Positions 8,403 to 16,714 of a stretch of 64,000 nt of DNA are shown one piece after another. Below the pieces are notes generated by a model. The model saw only the letters and a program-made list of their open reading frames with translations, did not search any database and was not told the DNA's origin. Every line of letters starts with the position of its first letter. Position 1 is the stretch's first letter. The position numbers and the translations under genes were made by a program. Origin of the DNA: MFD01275-c22 sp963705885 (lineage in GTDB: Bacteria > Actinomycetota > Actinomycetes > JACCUZ01); NCBI GenBank assembly GCA_963705885.1, contig OY970120.1, positions 2,046,001 through 2,110,000 of the forward strand. The letters are read 5' to 3'.

Positions 8403-8841
8403 GTCCGGGCGACCGGGCAGCAACGCCCGGCCGGCCGAGGCCGCCCCGGCGGGGAGGCGGCAGCGAGCGGGCGCCGGGGCCTGCGGTGGCGACGCGGTGG
8501 TAGCGGTTCACGGCCTGACGCACCGTGCGGAAGATCGGGATGAAGCGGCCCGTGCTGGTGAGGCTGAGCAGCCGGGACACCGCGCGCGTCGGGGCTGCCA
8601 GCACGAGCTCGATGCCGTCGTGGGCGACCGCGTCCCGGGCCTGCATCAGCGCAGAGATGCCGGCGCAGTCGATGAACGACAGCCCCCTCAGGTCCACGAC
8701 CACGGCCCGGTCGGCGCGCTCGGCGGCCGGGCGGAGGCTCTCCAGGAGCCCGCACGTGCTAGAGAGGTCGAGCTCCCCGGTGAGCCGGGCCACAGTCACG
8801 TCGTCGAGCACTGACGTGTGCACCTGCAGCAGTGGTTCCAT
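8374..8841 (-). CDS. STAS-domain protein lacking the phosphoacceptor
   Basis: This 155-residue protein carries a STAS domain at residues ~3-110 (VARLTGELDLSSTCGLLESL, then VVVDLRGLSFIDCAGISALMQA). Where phosphorylatable antagonists have Asp-Ser-Ser/Thr-Gly, this one reads Asp-Cys-Ala-Gly, so it cannot be controlled by the usual Ser/Thr phosphorylation. The C-terminal ~40 residues are rich in Pro, Arg and Gly and overlap the end of the convergent membrane-protein gene, so the true protein may be functionally shorter. It may partner with, or compete against, the STAS protein encoded at 7.2 kb. Confidence 0.82.
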   Translation of the reverse strand: MEPLLQVHTSVLDDVTVARLTGELDLSSTCGLLESLRPAAERADRAVVVDLRGLSFIDCAGISALMQARDAVAHDGIELVLAAPTRAVSRLLSLTSTGRFIPIFRTVRQAVNRYHRVATAGPGARSLPPPRRGGLGRPGVAARSPGPSRPGAPRP

Positions 8842-8964
8842 CGCTCGCCTCGTCTCGAGGCTACGGCGCTCGCGCGAGGCCCAGCAAGGACATCGGGATG
8901 ACGATCGTATTTCTGTCTTCGCAGGTCAGGAGGGGCTTCGGTGGCCTGTCCGCGTCGGAGTGGC

Positions 8965-9390
8965 TCAGAAGCGGAACGGCTTGGGCGGCGCGTTGAGCGT
9001 GGCCCGCGGGCAGCTCGCCAGGTCCAGGTTGCCGAACCCGAGGGCCTCGTCGCACATGGAGGTGACGGTCCAGCCCTGGGTGGTGCCGAACCGCGTCACC
9101 GTGACCCGGTAGATCGTGATCTCGTACCGCGTGGGTGTCCCGTACGCGACCTGGATCGTGCCGATCAGCTCCGCGCCGCCGGGGGAGCCGTAGCCCTCCC
9201 ACGGCCGGTCGTACCGGCTCCACAGTGACGGCTCGGACTGCCACACCCCGCCGTTCTGGACGTCGCGCAGGGCCAGCTCGACGAGGACCGCCCGGGCCGA
9301 CTCCTCCGGGATGATCGCCGCCGGCCGGATCACCTCGGACACGACGCCTTCGTCGTACGCCTCGGCCATCAGCAGCTCGGGGTTGTGCAC
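8965..9390 (-). CDS. Hypothetical protein
   Basis: GTG at 9390 is chosen because AAGGG sits about six bases upstream; an in-frame ATG at 9369 lacks a ribosome site. The 141-residue product has no signal peptide or membrane segment. It contains a Trp/Tyr-rich stretch (WQSEPSLWSRYDRPWEGYG) followed by alternating strands (IGTIQVAYGTPTRYEITIYR) and two cysteines in the last third (TSMCDEAL, ASCPRA). I do not recognise the family. Confidence 0.6.
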   Translation of the reverse strand: MHNPELLMAEAYDEGVVSEVIRPAAIIPEESARAVLVELALRDVQNGGVWQSEPSLWSRYDRPWEGYGSPGGAELIGTIQVAYGTPTRYEITIYRVTVTRFGTTQGWTVTSMCDEALGFGNLDLASCPRATLNAPPKPFRF

Positions 9391-9631
9391 GTTGAGCCCT
9401 TCGTCGCGGCAGGGGCAGGGTGCCCTGCCCGTTGTCCTATCGGCGCGTTGGCGCCCGGACTTCACCACGGTCCTGCCAAGCGTCCTCGGGGCCTCGATCG
9501 GGCGGGCGTGGGGCGGTGCTGGTGCAGGAGTGACGAGTGTGTCATCATCGTCGCGCACACCACGGGCGACGGTTCCGCGCACGGTGAGGCCGCTGGGGAA
9601 GGCGCACCTCACGTCGAGCAAGGAGGAACCG

Positions 9632-10129
9632 GTGGCGACCCGTGGCGTTCTGTACGTCCATTCCGCACCGCCCGCGCTGTGCCCTCACGTCGAGTGGGCC
9701 GCCGGCTCGGTCCTCGACGTGCGTGTGACCCTCGACTGGACCCCGCAGCCGGCCTCGCCCGGCGCCGTGCGCGCCGAGCTGTCATGGCAGGCCGAGCCCG
9801 GCACCGGGTCGCGGCTGGCCTCCGCCCTGCGCGACTGGTCGCAGCTGCGCTTCGAGGTGACCGAGGAGCCCAGCGCCGGCGCCGAGGGCGAGCGATGGTC
9901 GTGTACGCCCGCGCTCGGGCTGTTCCACGCGACGACCGGCGTGCACGGCGACATCGTCGTCCGCGAGGACCGGCTGCGCGCCGCGCTGGCCCGAGCGGCC
10001 ACGGACCCGGCCACCGACGTGGTGTCGGAGATGCAGGCGCTGCTCGGCAAGGCCTGGGACGACGAGCTCGAGACCTTCCGCCACGCCGGCGACGGCGCCC
10101 CCGTCCGCTGGCTCCACCAGGTCGTCTGA
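9632..10129 (+). CDS. DUF3145 family protein
   Basis: This 165-residue protein matches DUF3145 nearly end to end: TRGVLYVHSAPPALCPHVEW, LDWTPQPASPGAVRAELSW, LRFEVTEEPSAGAEGERW, and LGLFHATTGVHGDIVVREDR. The family is confined to actinobacteria, of unknown function, and commonly sits beside the fabDHPF operon, as it does here in convergent orientation. GTG 9632 is five bases after AGGAGG (9621-9626); the longer open frame from 9311 is not supported. Confidence 0.92.
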   Translation: MATRGVLYVHSAPPALCPHVEWAAGSVLDVRVTLDWTPQPASPGAVRAELSWQAEPGTGSRLASALRDWSQLRFEVTEEPSAGAEGERWSCTPALGLFHATTGVHGDIVVREDRLRAALARAATDPATDVVSEMQALLGKAWDDELETFRHAGDGAPVRWLHQVV

Positions 10130-10208
10130 CCGCCCGCCCGGCCGCCGAGAGGCCCCCTGCCGCCCGCCCCGGGTTCCAACCTCCGGGGTCGTCCGGGCGC
10201 GTGGTCGG

Positions 10209-11627
10209 TCAGAGGGGGATGTTGCCGTGGTCGCCGCGGGTGGCGGGGGCGGCAGCGATCGCGGCCGCCAGGGCCGACCGGGTGCGGGCCGGCTCGATGA
10301 TCTCGTCGACCACGCCGATCTCCTGCGCCCGGACGAGGCCGCCGGTGAGCTTCTCGTGCTCGACGGCCAGCTCCTGCTCGACCTCGCCCCTCACATCGGC
10401 CGGCACCTCCGCCAGCCGGCGGCGGTGCAGGATCCGCACGGCCGCGACGGCGCCCATGACGGCCACCTCGGCCCCCGGCCAGGCGAAGACCCGCGTCGCG
10501 CCGAGCGAGCGGGAGTTCATGGCGATGTACGCGCCGCCGTAGGCCTTGCGCGTCACCAGCGTCACGCGGGGAACCGTGCACTCCGCGAAGGCGTGCAGCA
10601 GCTTGGCCCCGCGCCGCACGACGCCGTCCCACTCCTGCCCGACGCCCGGGAGGTATCCGGGCACGTCGACCACGACCACGAGCGGCACCCCGAAGGCGTC
10701 GCACATCCGCACGAACCGCGCCGCCTTCTCGGCCGAGGCCGAGTCGAGGCAGCCGCCCAGCCGCAGCGGGTTGTTGGCGACGACGCCGACGGTGCGACCC
10801 CCGAGGCGGCCCAGGGTCGTCGTGACGTTCGGCGCCCACTTGGGGTGCAGCTCGAGCGCCGAGTCGTCGTCGAGCAGGTGCTCGACGATCGGGTGCACGT
10901 CGTACGCCCGCTTGGGCGAGTCGGGGAGGAACTCGGCCAGGTCGCGGTCGTCGAGCTCACCGAGCTCGCGCTGGTCGCCGAGGAGAGCCGCGAGCCGGCG
11001 AGCCTCGCCGTAGGCGGCCTCCTGGGTCTCGGCGACCACGTGCACGACGCCCGAGCGGCGCCCGTGCGGCTCGGGGCCGCCCAGGCGCAGCGCGTCGACG
11101 TCCTCGCCGGTCACCGAGCGCACCACGTCGGGACCGGTGACGAACACCCGCCCCTCCGGGCCGAGGATGACGACGTCGGTGAGCGCGGGGCCGTACGCCG
11201 CACCCCCCGCGGCCGGGCCGAGCACGACCGAGATCTGCGGCACCTTGCCGGACGCCCGGGTCATGATCGCGAAGACCTCGCCGACCGCGTGGAGCGAGAC
11301 GACGCCCTCGCGCAGCCGGGCGCCGCCCGAGTGCCAGAGGCCGACGACGGGACAGCCCTCCGCGAGCGCCTTCTCGTAGGCGACCAGGATCACCTTGCAG
11401 CCGGCCTCGCCCATCGCGCCGCCCTGGATGGTGGCGTCGGAGCAGAAGGCCGTCGTCGCGGCTCCGTCGATGCGACCGATCGCGGCCAGCATCCCCGAGT
11501 CGTCCTCGTCGGTGAGGAGCTCGACGGTGCCCGGGTCGAACAGCTGCCCGAGCCGGGTCAGCGGGTTGCGCGGGTCGTCGGCCTTGTCGACCACGACCTT
11601 CCCGCTGGGGGCGGCGGTGGCCGTCAC
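10209..11627 (-). CDS. accD: Acyl-CoA carboxylase carboxyltransferase (beta) subunit
   Basis: This 472-residue carboxyltransferase would transfer carboxyl from biotin to acetyl- or propionyl-CoA, supplying malonyl-CoA for the fab enzymes encoded upstream in the same operon. Characteristic pieces are LWHSGGARLREGV, VVLGPAAGGAAYGPALTD, the oxyanion-forming Gly pairs, and RKAYGGAYIAMNSRSLG near the C-terminus. It lacks a zinc-finger N-terminus, like actinobacterial AccD subunits. GTG 11627 overlaps the fabF stop by 4 bases. The substrate preference (acetyl or propionyl) cannot be read from the sequence alone. Confidence 0.9.
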   Translation of the reverse strand: MTATAAPSGKVVVDKADDPRNPLTRLGQLFDPGTVELLTDEDDSGMLAAIGRIDGAATTAFCSDATIQGGAMGEAGCKVILVAYEKALAEGCPVVGLWHSGGARLREGVVSLHAVGEVFAIMTRASGKVPQISVVLGPAAGGAAYGPALTDVVILGPEGRVFVTGPDVVRSVTGEDVDALRLGGPEPHGRRSGVVHVVAETQEAAYGEARRLAALLGDQRELGELDDRDLAEFLPDSPKRAYDVHPIVEHLLDDDSALELHPKWAPNVTTTLGRLGGRTVGVVANNPLRLGGCLDSASAEKAARFVRMCDAFGVPLVVVVDVPGYLPGVGQEWDGVVRRGAKLLHAFAECTVPRVTLVTRKAYGGAYIAMNSRSLGATRVFAWPGAEVAVMGAVAAVRILHRRRLAEVPADVRGEVEQELAVEHEKLTGGLVRAQEIGVVDEIIEPARTRSALAAAIAAAPATRGDHGNIPL

Positions 11628-12883
11628 TGCTCCACCGTCCGGAACGCCACGGCGACGTTGTGGCCGCCGAAGCCGAAGGAGTTGTTCATGGCCAGCAGCT
11701 CGCCGTCGGGAAGCTGACGTGGCTCACCGCGGACCACGTCGAGCTTGACGTCGTCGTCGAGGTCCTCGAGGTTCGCCGTCGGCGGGGCGGTGCGGTCGTG
11801 GATGGCGAGGATCGTGGCAATGGCCTCGACCGCGCCGGCCGCGCCGAGCAGGTGTCCGGTCACCGACTTGGTGCTCGACACGCACACGCCGTCGGCCGCG
11901 TCGCCGAGGGCGCGGCGGATCGCCTGCACCTCTGCAACGTCCCCGACCGGCGTGGACGTCGCGTGCGCGTTGATGTGCACGACGTCGGACGGGGTGGCCC
12001 CGGCGGACTTGACGGCCTGGGCCATGGCCCGCGCGGCGCCGGCCCCGACGGGGTCGGGCTGGGCGATGTGGTGCGCGTCGGCGCTGATGCCGGTGCCGGC
12101 CACCTCCGCGTAGACCCGCGCCCCGCGCGCCCGGGCGTGCTCGAGGGTCTCGAGCACGAGGACGCCGGCGCCCTCGCCGAGGACGAACCCGTCGCGGCCC
12201 TTGTCGTAGGGGCGCGACGCCCGCTCCGGCTCGTCGTTGCGGGTCGAGAGCGCCTGCATCGCGGCGAAACCGGCCAGCGGCAGCGCGTGGATGGCGGCCT
12301 CGGTGCCGCCGGCGGTCACGACGTCTGCCCGGCCGGACCGGATCATGTCCACGGCGTAGGCGATCGCCTCCGCGCCGCTGGAGCAGGCGCTCACCGGCGT
12401 GTGCACGCCGGCCCGCGCCGACAGCTCGAGGCCGACGATGGCCGCCGGGCCGTTCGGCATGAGCATCGGGACCGTCATCGGCAGGACGCGTCGCGCCCCG
12501 CGCTCCTTGAGCGTGTCGTAGGCCGCGAGCAGCGTGGTCACGCCACCGATGCCGGACGCGATCACCACACCCATGCGCTCGGGGTCGACCTCGGGGGAGC
12601 CGGCGTCGGCCCAGGCCTCGCGCGCGGCGATCAGGGCGAACTGCCCCGAGCGGTCCATCCGCTTGGTCTGCGGCACGGGCAGCAGCTCGGACGGCTCGAC
12701 GGCCACCGGAGCCGCGATGTGCACCGGCAGCATCTCGACCCAGTCCTCGGTGAGCAGCCGGACACCCGACTGGCCGGCCAGCATGGCCGACCAGGTCGAC
12801 GCGACGTCGCCGCCCAGCGGCGTCGTCGCGCCGAGACCGGTGACCACCACGCGCTGGGAGTCGGTCAGTCGAGAGTTCGTCAT
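11624..12883 (-). CDS. fabF: 3-oxoacyl-[acyl-carrier-protein] synthase II
   Basis: This 419-residue condensing enzyme elongates acyl-ACP with malonyl-ACP in type II fatty-acid synthesis. The thiolase fold is complete, with VVVTGLGATTPLGGD at the N-terminus, the nucleophile Cys in SACSSGAEAIAYA, the first His in HINAHATSTPVGD, and the second in KSVTGHLLGAAGAVEA. ATG 12883 lies 4 bases after the acpP stop; the frame is open upstream but reads acpP antiframe sequence. It sits fourth in the fab operon. Confidence 0.95.
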   Translation of the reverse strand: MTNSRLTDSQRVVVTGLGATTPLGGDVASTWSAMLAGQSGVRLLTEDWVEMLPVHIAAPVAVEPSELLPVPQTKRMDRSGQFALIAAREAWADAGSPEVDPERMGVVIASGIGGVTTLLAAYDTLKERGARRVLPMTVPMLMPNGPAAIVGLELSARAGVHTPVSACSSGAEAIAYAVDMIRSGRADVVTAGGTEAAIHALPLAGFAAMQALSTRNDEPERASRPYDKGRDGFVLGEGAGVLVLETLEHARARGARVYAEVAGTGISADAHHIAQPDPVGAGAARAMAQAVKSAGATPSDVVHINAHATSTPVGDVAEVQAIRRALGDAADGVCVSSTKSVTGHLLGAAGAVEAIATILAIHDRTAPPTANLEDLDDDVKLDVVRGEPRQLPDGELLAMNNSFGFGGHNVAVAFRTVEQ

Positions 12884-12887
12884 TCGA

Positions 12888-13136
12888 TCAGGCACTCGCC
12901 TTCTGGATGTACGACACGGCGTCGCCGACCGTGGAGAGGCCCTTGACGTCGTCATCGGGGATGCGGACGCCGAACTTCTCCTCGGCGTTGACCACGATGG
13001 TCATCATCGACAGCGAGTCGATGTCGAGGTCGTCGGTGAACGACTTGTCGGGCTGCACGTCGCCCGTCGGGATGCCGGTCTCCTCGTTGACGATCTCTGC
13101 GAGACCCTCGAGGATCTCCTGCTCGCTTGCGGCCAT
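12888..13136 (-). CDS. acpP: Acyl carrier protein
   Basis: This 82-residue acidic helical protein carries fatty-acyl intermediates on a phosphopantetheine arm attached to the Ser of the DIDSLSM motif. The rest matches ACP: LAEIVNEETG at the N-terminus and KFGVRIPDDDVKGLSTVGDAV in helices III-IV. ATG 13136 has GGAG ten bases upstream. It lies between fabH and fabF, the standard actinobacterial order. Confidence 0.95.
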   Translation of the reverse strand: MAASEQEILEGLAEIVNEETGIPTGDVQPDKSFTDDLDIDSLSMMTIVVNAEEKFGVRIPDDDVKGLSTVGDAVSYIQKASA

Positions 13137-13202
13137 CTGGTTCCAGCTCCTCATCTGTCGGGTGTGTCCGGGGTGTCTCACACGCACGGTGGCGTGTGGT
13201 GC

Positions 13203-14207
13203 TCAGGGGAGTACGACGACCTGCGCGGCGTAGACGAGGCCCGCGCCGAAGCCGATCAGCAGCGCGGTGTCGCCGCTCTTGGCCTCGCCGGCCTCCAGCA
13301 TCCGCTCCATCGCGAGCGGGATCGACGCGGCCGAGGTGTTGCCGGTCTCGGCGATGTCGCGCGCCACCGGCACGTGGTCCGGCAGCTTGAGCGTCTTGAT
13401 CATGGCGTCGATGATGCGCATGTTCGCCTGGTGCGGGATGAACGCGCCCAGGTCGTCGGGCTCGACGCCGGCCGCCTCGAGCGCCTTGCGGGCGACGGGG
13501 GCCATCTGCCAGACGGCCCAGCGGAAGACCTTCTGCCCCTGCATCGTCAGGTGCGGGAAGTCGACGTTGTGGTCGCGCACGTCGATCCAGGACGCCCGCT
13601 GGGTGATGGCGTCGTACTGCGAGCCGTCGGACCCCCAGACCGTCGGGCCGATGCCCGGCTCGTCGGAGGGTCCGACCACGACCGCGCCCGCGCCGTCACC
13701 GAAGATGAACGCCGTCGAGCGGTCGTAGGAGTCGGTGAAGTCGGAGAGCTTCTCGCAGCCGATCACGAGCACATGCTCGGCGCTGCCGCCGCGGACCATG
13801 TCGTTGGCCATGGTCACGCCGTAGCAGAACCCGGCGCAGGCCGCGGAGATGTCGAACGCCGCGGCGTCGGTCGCGCCCAGCCGGTGCGCCACGTCTGCCG
13901 CGGCAGAGGGCGTCTGCAGCGGATGGGTGACCGTGGCCACGATGACCACGCCGACCTGCTCGGGCCGGATGCCGGCCTGGGCGATCGCCTTGCCGGCGGC
14001 CGCCAGGCACATGTCGACGACGCTCTCGTCGGGCGCGGCCCAGCGACGCGACTGGATGCCGGACCGCTCGCGGATCCACTCGTCGGAGGAGTCGATGCGC
14101 TCGCAGATCTCGGCGTTGGTCACGATGCGCGCGGGGCGGTAGCCGCCCACACCGAGGATCCGCGCGTGCGCCGCACCCACCGTCGGGTTCAGCTTGGCTC
14201 CGGTCAT
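13203..14207 (-). CDS. fabH: 3-oxoacyl-[acyl-carrier-protein] synthase III
   Basis: This 334-residue enzyme starts fatty-acid synthesis by condensing an acyl-CoA primer with malonyl-ACP; in actinobacteria branched primers are usual. The catalytic triad is visible: Cys in ISAACAGFCYG, His in FIPHQANMRI, and Asn in ETGNTSAASIPLA. The ATG is 3 bases after the fabD stop, so the two are translationally coupled. Confidence 0.95.
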   Translation of the reverse strand: MTGAKLNPTVGAAHARILGVGGYRPARIVTNAEICERIDSSDEWIRERSGIQSRRWAAPDESVVDMCLAAAGKAIAQAGIRPEQVGVVIVATVTHPLQTPSAAADVAHRLGATDAAAFDISAACAGFCYGVTMANDMVRGGSAEHVLVIGCEKLSDFTDSYDRSTAFIFGDGAGAVVVGPSDEPGIGPTVWGSDGSQYDAITQRASWIDVRDHNVDFPHLTMQGQKVFRWAVWQMAPVARKALEAAGVEPDDLGAFIPHQANMRIIDAMIKTLKLPDHVPVARDIAETGNTSAASIPLAMERMLEAGEAKSGDTALLIGFGAGLVYAAQVVVLP

Positions 14208-14210
14208 GTC

Positions 14211-15392
14211 TCAGTGCACCGCCTCGGGATGGAGCCGTACGAGCGGCTGGCCCGGCGAGACCGGGTCACCGTCCTCGACGAGCCACTCGACCACGGTGCC
14301 GCCGTGCGGGGCCACCACCTGCTGCTCGTCGCGCGAGCTCACCAGCGTGCCCACGGCTGTGCCGGGGTCGAGCAGGGTGCCGACCGGGAGGTCGACGACG
14401 CGGAACGTCCCCTTCGAGGGGGCGACGAGCATCCGCCAGGTGGGCGAGTCGTCCTGGGGTGCGGCCTTGCCGTGGCGCGCGACCAGGTCGCGGGCGGCCT
14501 CGAGGTCGTCGGGCGTCTTGAGCGCCACGGTCTCGACACCGGGCAGCGCGCGCTTGATCAGACCGGTCAGCGTGCCGGCGGGCGGCACCTCGATCACCGC
14601 GGTGACGCCGAGCTCGCCCATCGCGGTCATGCAGAGGTCCCACCGGACCGGGTTGCTGACCTGGCTGACGATGCGGGCGAGCACGCCGCGGCCCTCGGAG
14701 ACGACGGCGCCGTCGCGGTTGGAGATCAGGCTCGTGCGCGGGTCGTGGACGCTGACGGCGCGGGCGTAGCGCGCCAGCGTCTCGACCGCGGGCGCCATGT
14801 GCTCGGTGTGGAACGCACCCGCCACCGAGAGCGGGACCAGCCGCGCCTTGGCGGGCGGGTCGTCCTTGAACGCGGCCAGCTGCTCGAGCGTGCCGGCCGC
14901 GACGACCTGGCCGGCGCCGTTGTTGTTCGCGGGCGTGAGGCCGTGGCGGGCGAGGGCCGCGGCCACCTCGTCGGGGTCGCCGCCGAGGACGGCGGTCATG
15001 CCGGTCGGTTTCAGCGCCGCGGCGTCGGCCATCGCCCGGCCTCGCTCGCGCACCAGCACCATCGCCTGCTCGGCCGAGATGACGCCGGTGCCGGCGGCGG
15101 CCGTGATCTCGCCGACGCTGTGACCGGCGGCCGCGCCGACGGAGTGGAACGCGTCGGAGGGGTGCGGGAAGATCTCCAGCGCGGAGACCAGCCCGGCGGC
15201 CACGAGCAGCGGCTGCGCGATCGCGGTGTCGCGGATCGTCTCGGCGTCGGCCTCGGTGCCGTAGTGCACGAGGTCGAGGCCCGAGCAGGCCGAGAGCCAG
15301 CGCAGCCGGTCCTCGAAGTGGGGCAGCTCGAGCCAGGGCGCGAGGAAGCCGGGCGCCTGGGCGCCTTGACCGGGAGCGACGATGACGAGCAC
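14211..15392 (-). CDS. fabD: Malonyl-CoA:ACP transacylase with biotinyl/lipoyl-like C-terminal domain
   Basis: Residues 1-305 form the transacylase: GQGAQ at 9-13, the active Ser92 in GHSVGE, and His195 in AGAFHTEH. The enzyme loads malonyl onto ACP. The protein is 393 residues, about 80 longer than typical FabD. Residues ~320-390 (LVAPSKGTFRVVDLPVGTLL, then APHGGTVVEWLVEDGDPVSP) have the shape of a biotinyl/lipoyl carrier domain, but where the modified Lys should be in the hairpin there is DEQQ. The start is GTG after an AAGGGTGGG ribosome site. It is first in the operon, downstream of the palindrome at 15459-15477. Confidence 0.9.
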   Translation of the reverse strand: MLVIVAPGQGAQAPGFLAPWLELPHFEDRLRWLSACSGLDLVHYGTEADAETIRDTAIAQPLLVAAGLVSALEIFPHPSDAFHSVGAAAGHSVGEITAAAGTGVISAEQAMVLVRERGRAMADAAALKPTGMTAVLGGDPDEVAAALARHGLTPANNNGAGQVVAAGTLEQLAAFKDDPPAKARLVPLSVAGAFHTEHMAPAVETLARYARAVSVHDPRTSLISNRDGAVVSEGRGVLARIVSQVSNPVRWDLCMTAMGELGVTAVIEVPPAGTLTGLIKRALPGVETVALKTPDDLEAARDLVARHGKAAPQDDSPTWRMLVAPSKGTFRVVDLPVGTLLDPGTAVGTLVSSRDEQQVVAPHGGTVVEWLVEDGDPVSPGQPLVRLHPEAVH

Positions 15393-15458
15393 GTGCCCAC
15401 CCTTCCGGACCGACCGCCCTGATGCTGGTGCGGTCTCGGACGAAACTGCCCGCCTGGT

Positions 15459-15477
15459 GTTGTAGGAATCCTACAAC
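15459..15477. promoter_or_regulatory. 19-bp palindrome before fabD, putative FasR operator
   Basis: GTTGTAGGAATCCTACAAC is a perfect inverted repeat with 9-bp arms around one base, lying 67 bp upstream of the fabD start and overlapping the fasR stop codon. It contains TAGGAT on the minus strand, which could be the fabD -10 box. The same outer frame, GTTGT-N9-ACAAC, occurs 14 bp upstream of fasR. FasR-type regulators are known to control this operon in Streptomyces; the operator assignment here is inferred. Confidence 0.6.
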
Positions 15478-16637
15478 GCGGAGTGGGGCTGCGCGTCGGC
15501 CAGCCGGCCCAGCGCGAGCGCGAGACGCAGCGTCAGGGCGTGCCGCGGGTCGGCGGGTGCGTATCCGGTGACCTCGGCGACCCGGCGCAAGCGGTAGCGC
15601 ACGGTGTTGGGGTGGACGAACAGCACCCGGGCCGTGCCCTCCAGCGACGACGTCTGCTCGAGGAACGCCGACAGCGTCTCGACCAGCGCCGTTCCCGTGG
15701 ACTGCAGCGGCCGGTAGACGTCCTGCACGAGCCGCTGCCGGGCGAGCGCGTCACCGGCGAGCGCGCGCTCGGGCAGCAGGTCGTCGGCGGGCACCGGCCG
15801 GGGCGCGTCCGGCCAGGCGGGTGCGGCCATGAGGCCGGCGACCGCCGCCGCCGCGCTCTGCCCCGCGGCCAGGAGGTCGGGCACTGTCGGGCCGACGACG
15901 ACCGGGCCGGGCCCGAACTGCGCGACCAGGTTGCGGGTCGCGCGGACGGGCTCGGTCGACCCGCCGAGGATCGCCACGAGACGGTCACCTTGCACCCCGG
16001 TGAGCACGTCGAGGTGGTGCGCCCGCGCGGCCCGCCGGATCTCGTCGACCACCGCCTCCGGCTCGGCGTCAGGCGCATAGCCGACGACCACGACGGCCGA
16101 GTCGTGGCTGCCCCAGCCGAGCGCGGCCGCTCGGGAGCGCAGCGAGTCGTCGGCCTCGCCGCGCAGCAGGGCGTCGACGACCAGCGACTCGAGGCGCGCG
16201 TCCCATGCGCCGCGCGCCTCGGCGGCCTCGGCGTAGACCTGGGCCGCGGCGAAGGCGATCTCGCGGGAGTAGCGCAGCACCGCCTCGCGCACCTCGGGCT
16301 CGGCGCCGGGGGCGATCTGCTCGATCTGCTCCTCGACGACGGCGATGACCACCCGCACGAGCTCGACGGTCTGCTGCAGGGTCACCGAACGGGCGAGCTC
16401 GCGAGGCGCCGTCCCGAACACGTCGGCGCTGATCGCCTGCGGCGCGTCGGGCTGGCGGAACCACTCGACGAACGCGGCGACACCGGCCTGGGCCACCAGG
16501 TTGACCCACGAGCGGTTCTCCGCCGGCATCGCGCGGTACCACGGCAGGACCTCGTCCATGCGGGCGATGGCGGCCGCGGCGAGCGACCCCATGCCGGCCT
16601 CCAGGCGGCGGATCGTCGCCGGGGACCGTCGGGGCAT
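15471..16637 (-). CDS. fasR: PucR-family transcriptional regulator, FasR-like
   Basis: This 388-residue regulator has a central GGDEF-like PucR domain (residues ~160-290) and a C-terminal helix-turn-helix of the PucR type (FVHPNTVRYRLRRVAEVTG near 345-365). It lies directly upstream of fabD on the same strand, the position of Streptomyces FasR, which activates the fabDHPF operon. It likely senses acyl-CoA supply. GTTGT-N9-ACAAC just before its own start suggests autoregulation. The name rests on synteny plus domain layout. Confidence 0.85.
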   Translation of the reverse strand: MPRRSPATIRRLEAGMGSLAAAAIARMDEVLPWYRAMPAENRSWVNLVAQAGVAAFVEWFRQPDAPQAISADVFGTAPRELARSVTLQQTVELVRVVIAVVEEQIEQIAPGAEPEVREAVLRYSREIAFAAAQVYAEAAEARGAWDARLESLVVDALLRGEADDSLRSRAAALGWGSHDSAVVVVGYAPDAEPEAVVDEIRRAARAHHLDVLTGVQGDRLVAILGGSTEPVRATRNLVAQFGPGPVVVGPTVPDLLAAGQSAAAAVAGLMAAPAWPDAPRPVPADDLLPERALAGDALARQRLVQDVYRPLQSTGTALVETLSAFLEQTSSLEGTARVLFVHPNTVRYRLRRVAEVTGYAPADPRHALTLRLALALGRLADAQPHSAL

Positions 16638-16650
16638 GGTCGACAGGGTA

Positions 16651-16669
16651 GTTGTCGCAGCACCACAAC
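16651..16669. promoter_or_regulatory. Second GTTGT-N9-ACAAC site, upstream of fasR
   Basis: GTTGTCGCAGCACCACAAC has the same 19-bp length and identical 5-bp ends as the fabD palindrome, but only the ends are symmetric. It lies 14 bp upstream of the fasR ATG and 46 bp from the divergent PHP-domain gene, so a regulator bound here could affect both. Confidence 0.5.
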
Positions 16670-16714
16670 ACGGCCGTACGGTGCGTGGCGCCCGGATGTC
16701 GTAGCGTGCCGCGG

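Noticed and set aside
12534..15422. A 962-codon plus-strand frame across the fab operon
   Set aside because: It is the antisense of fabF, acpP, fabH and fabD, all of which have clear active sites on the minus strand.
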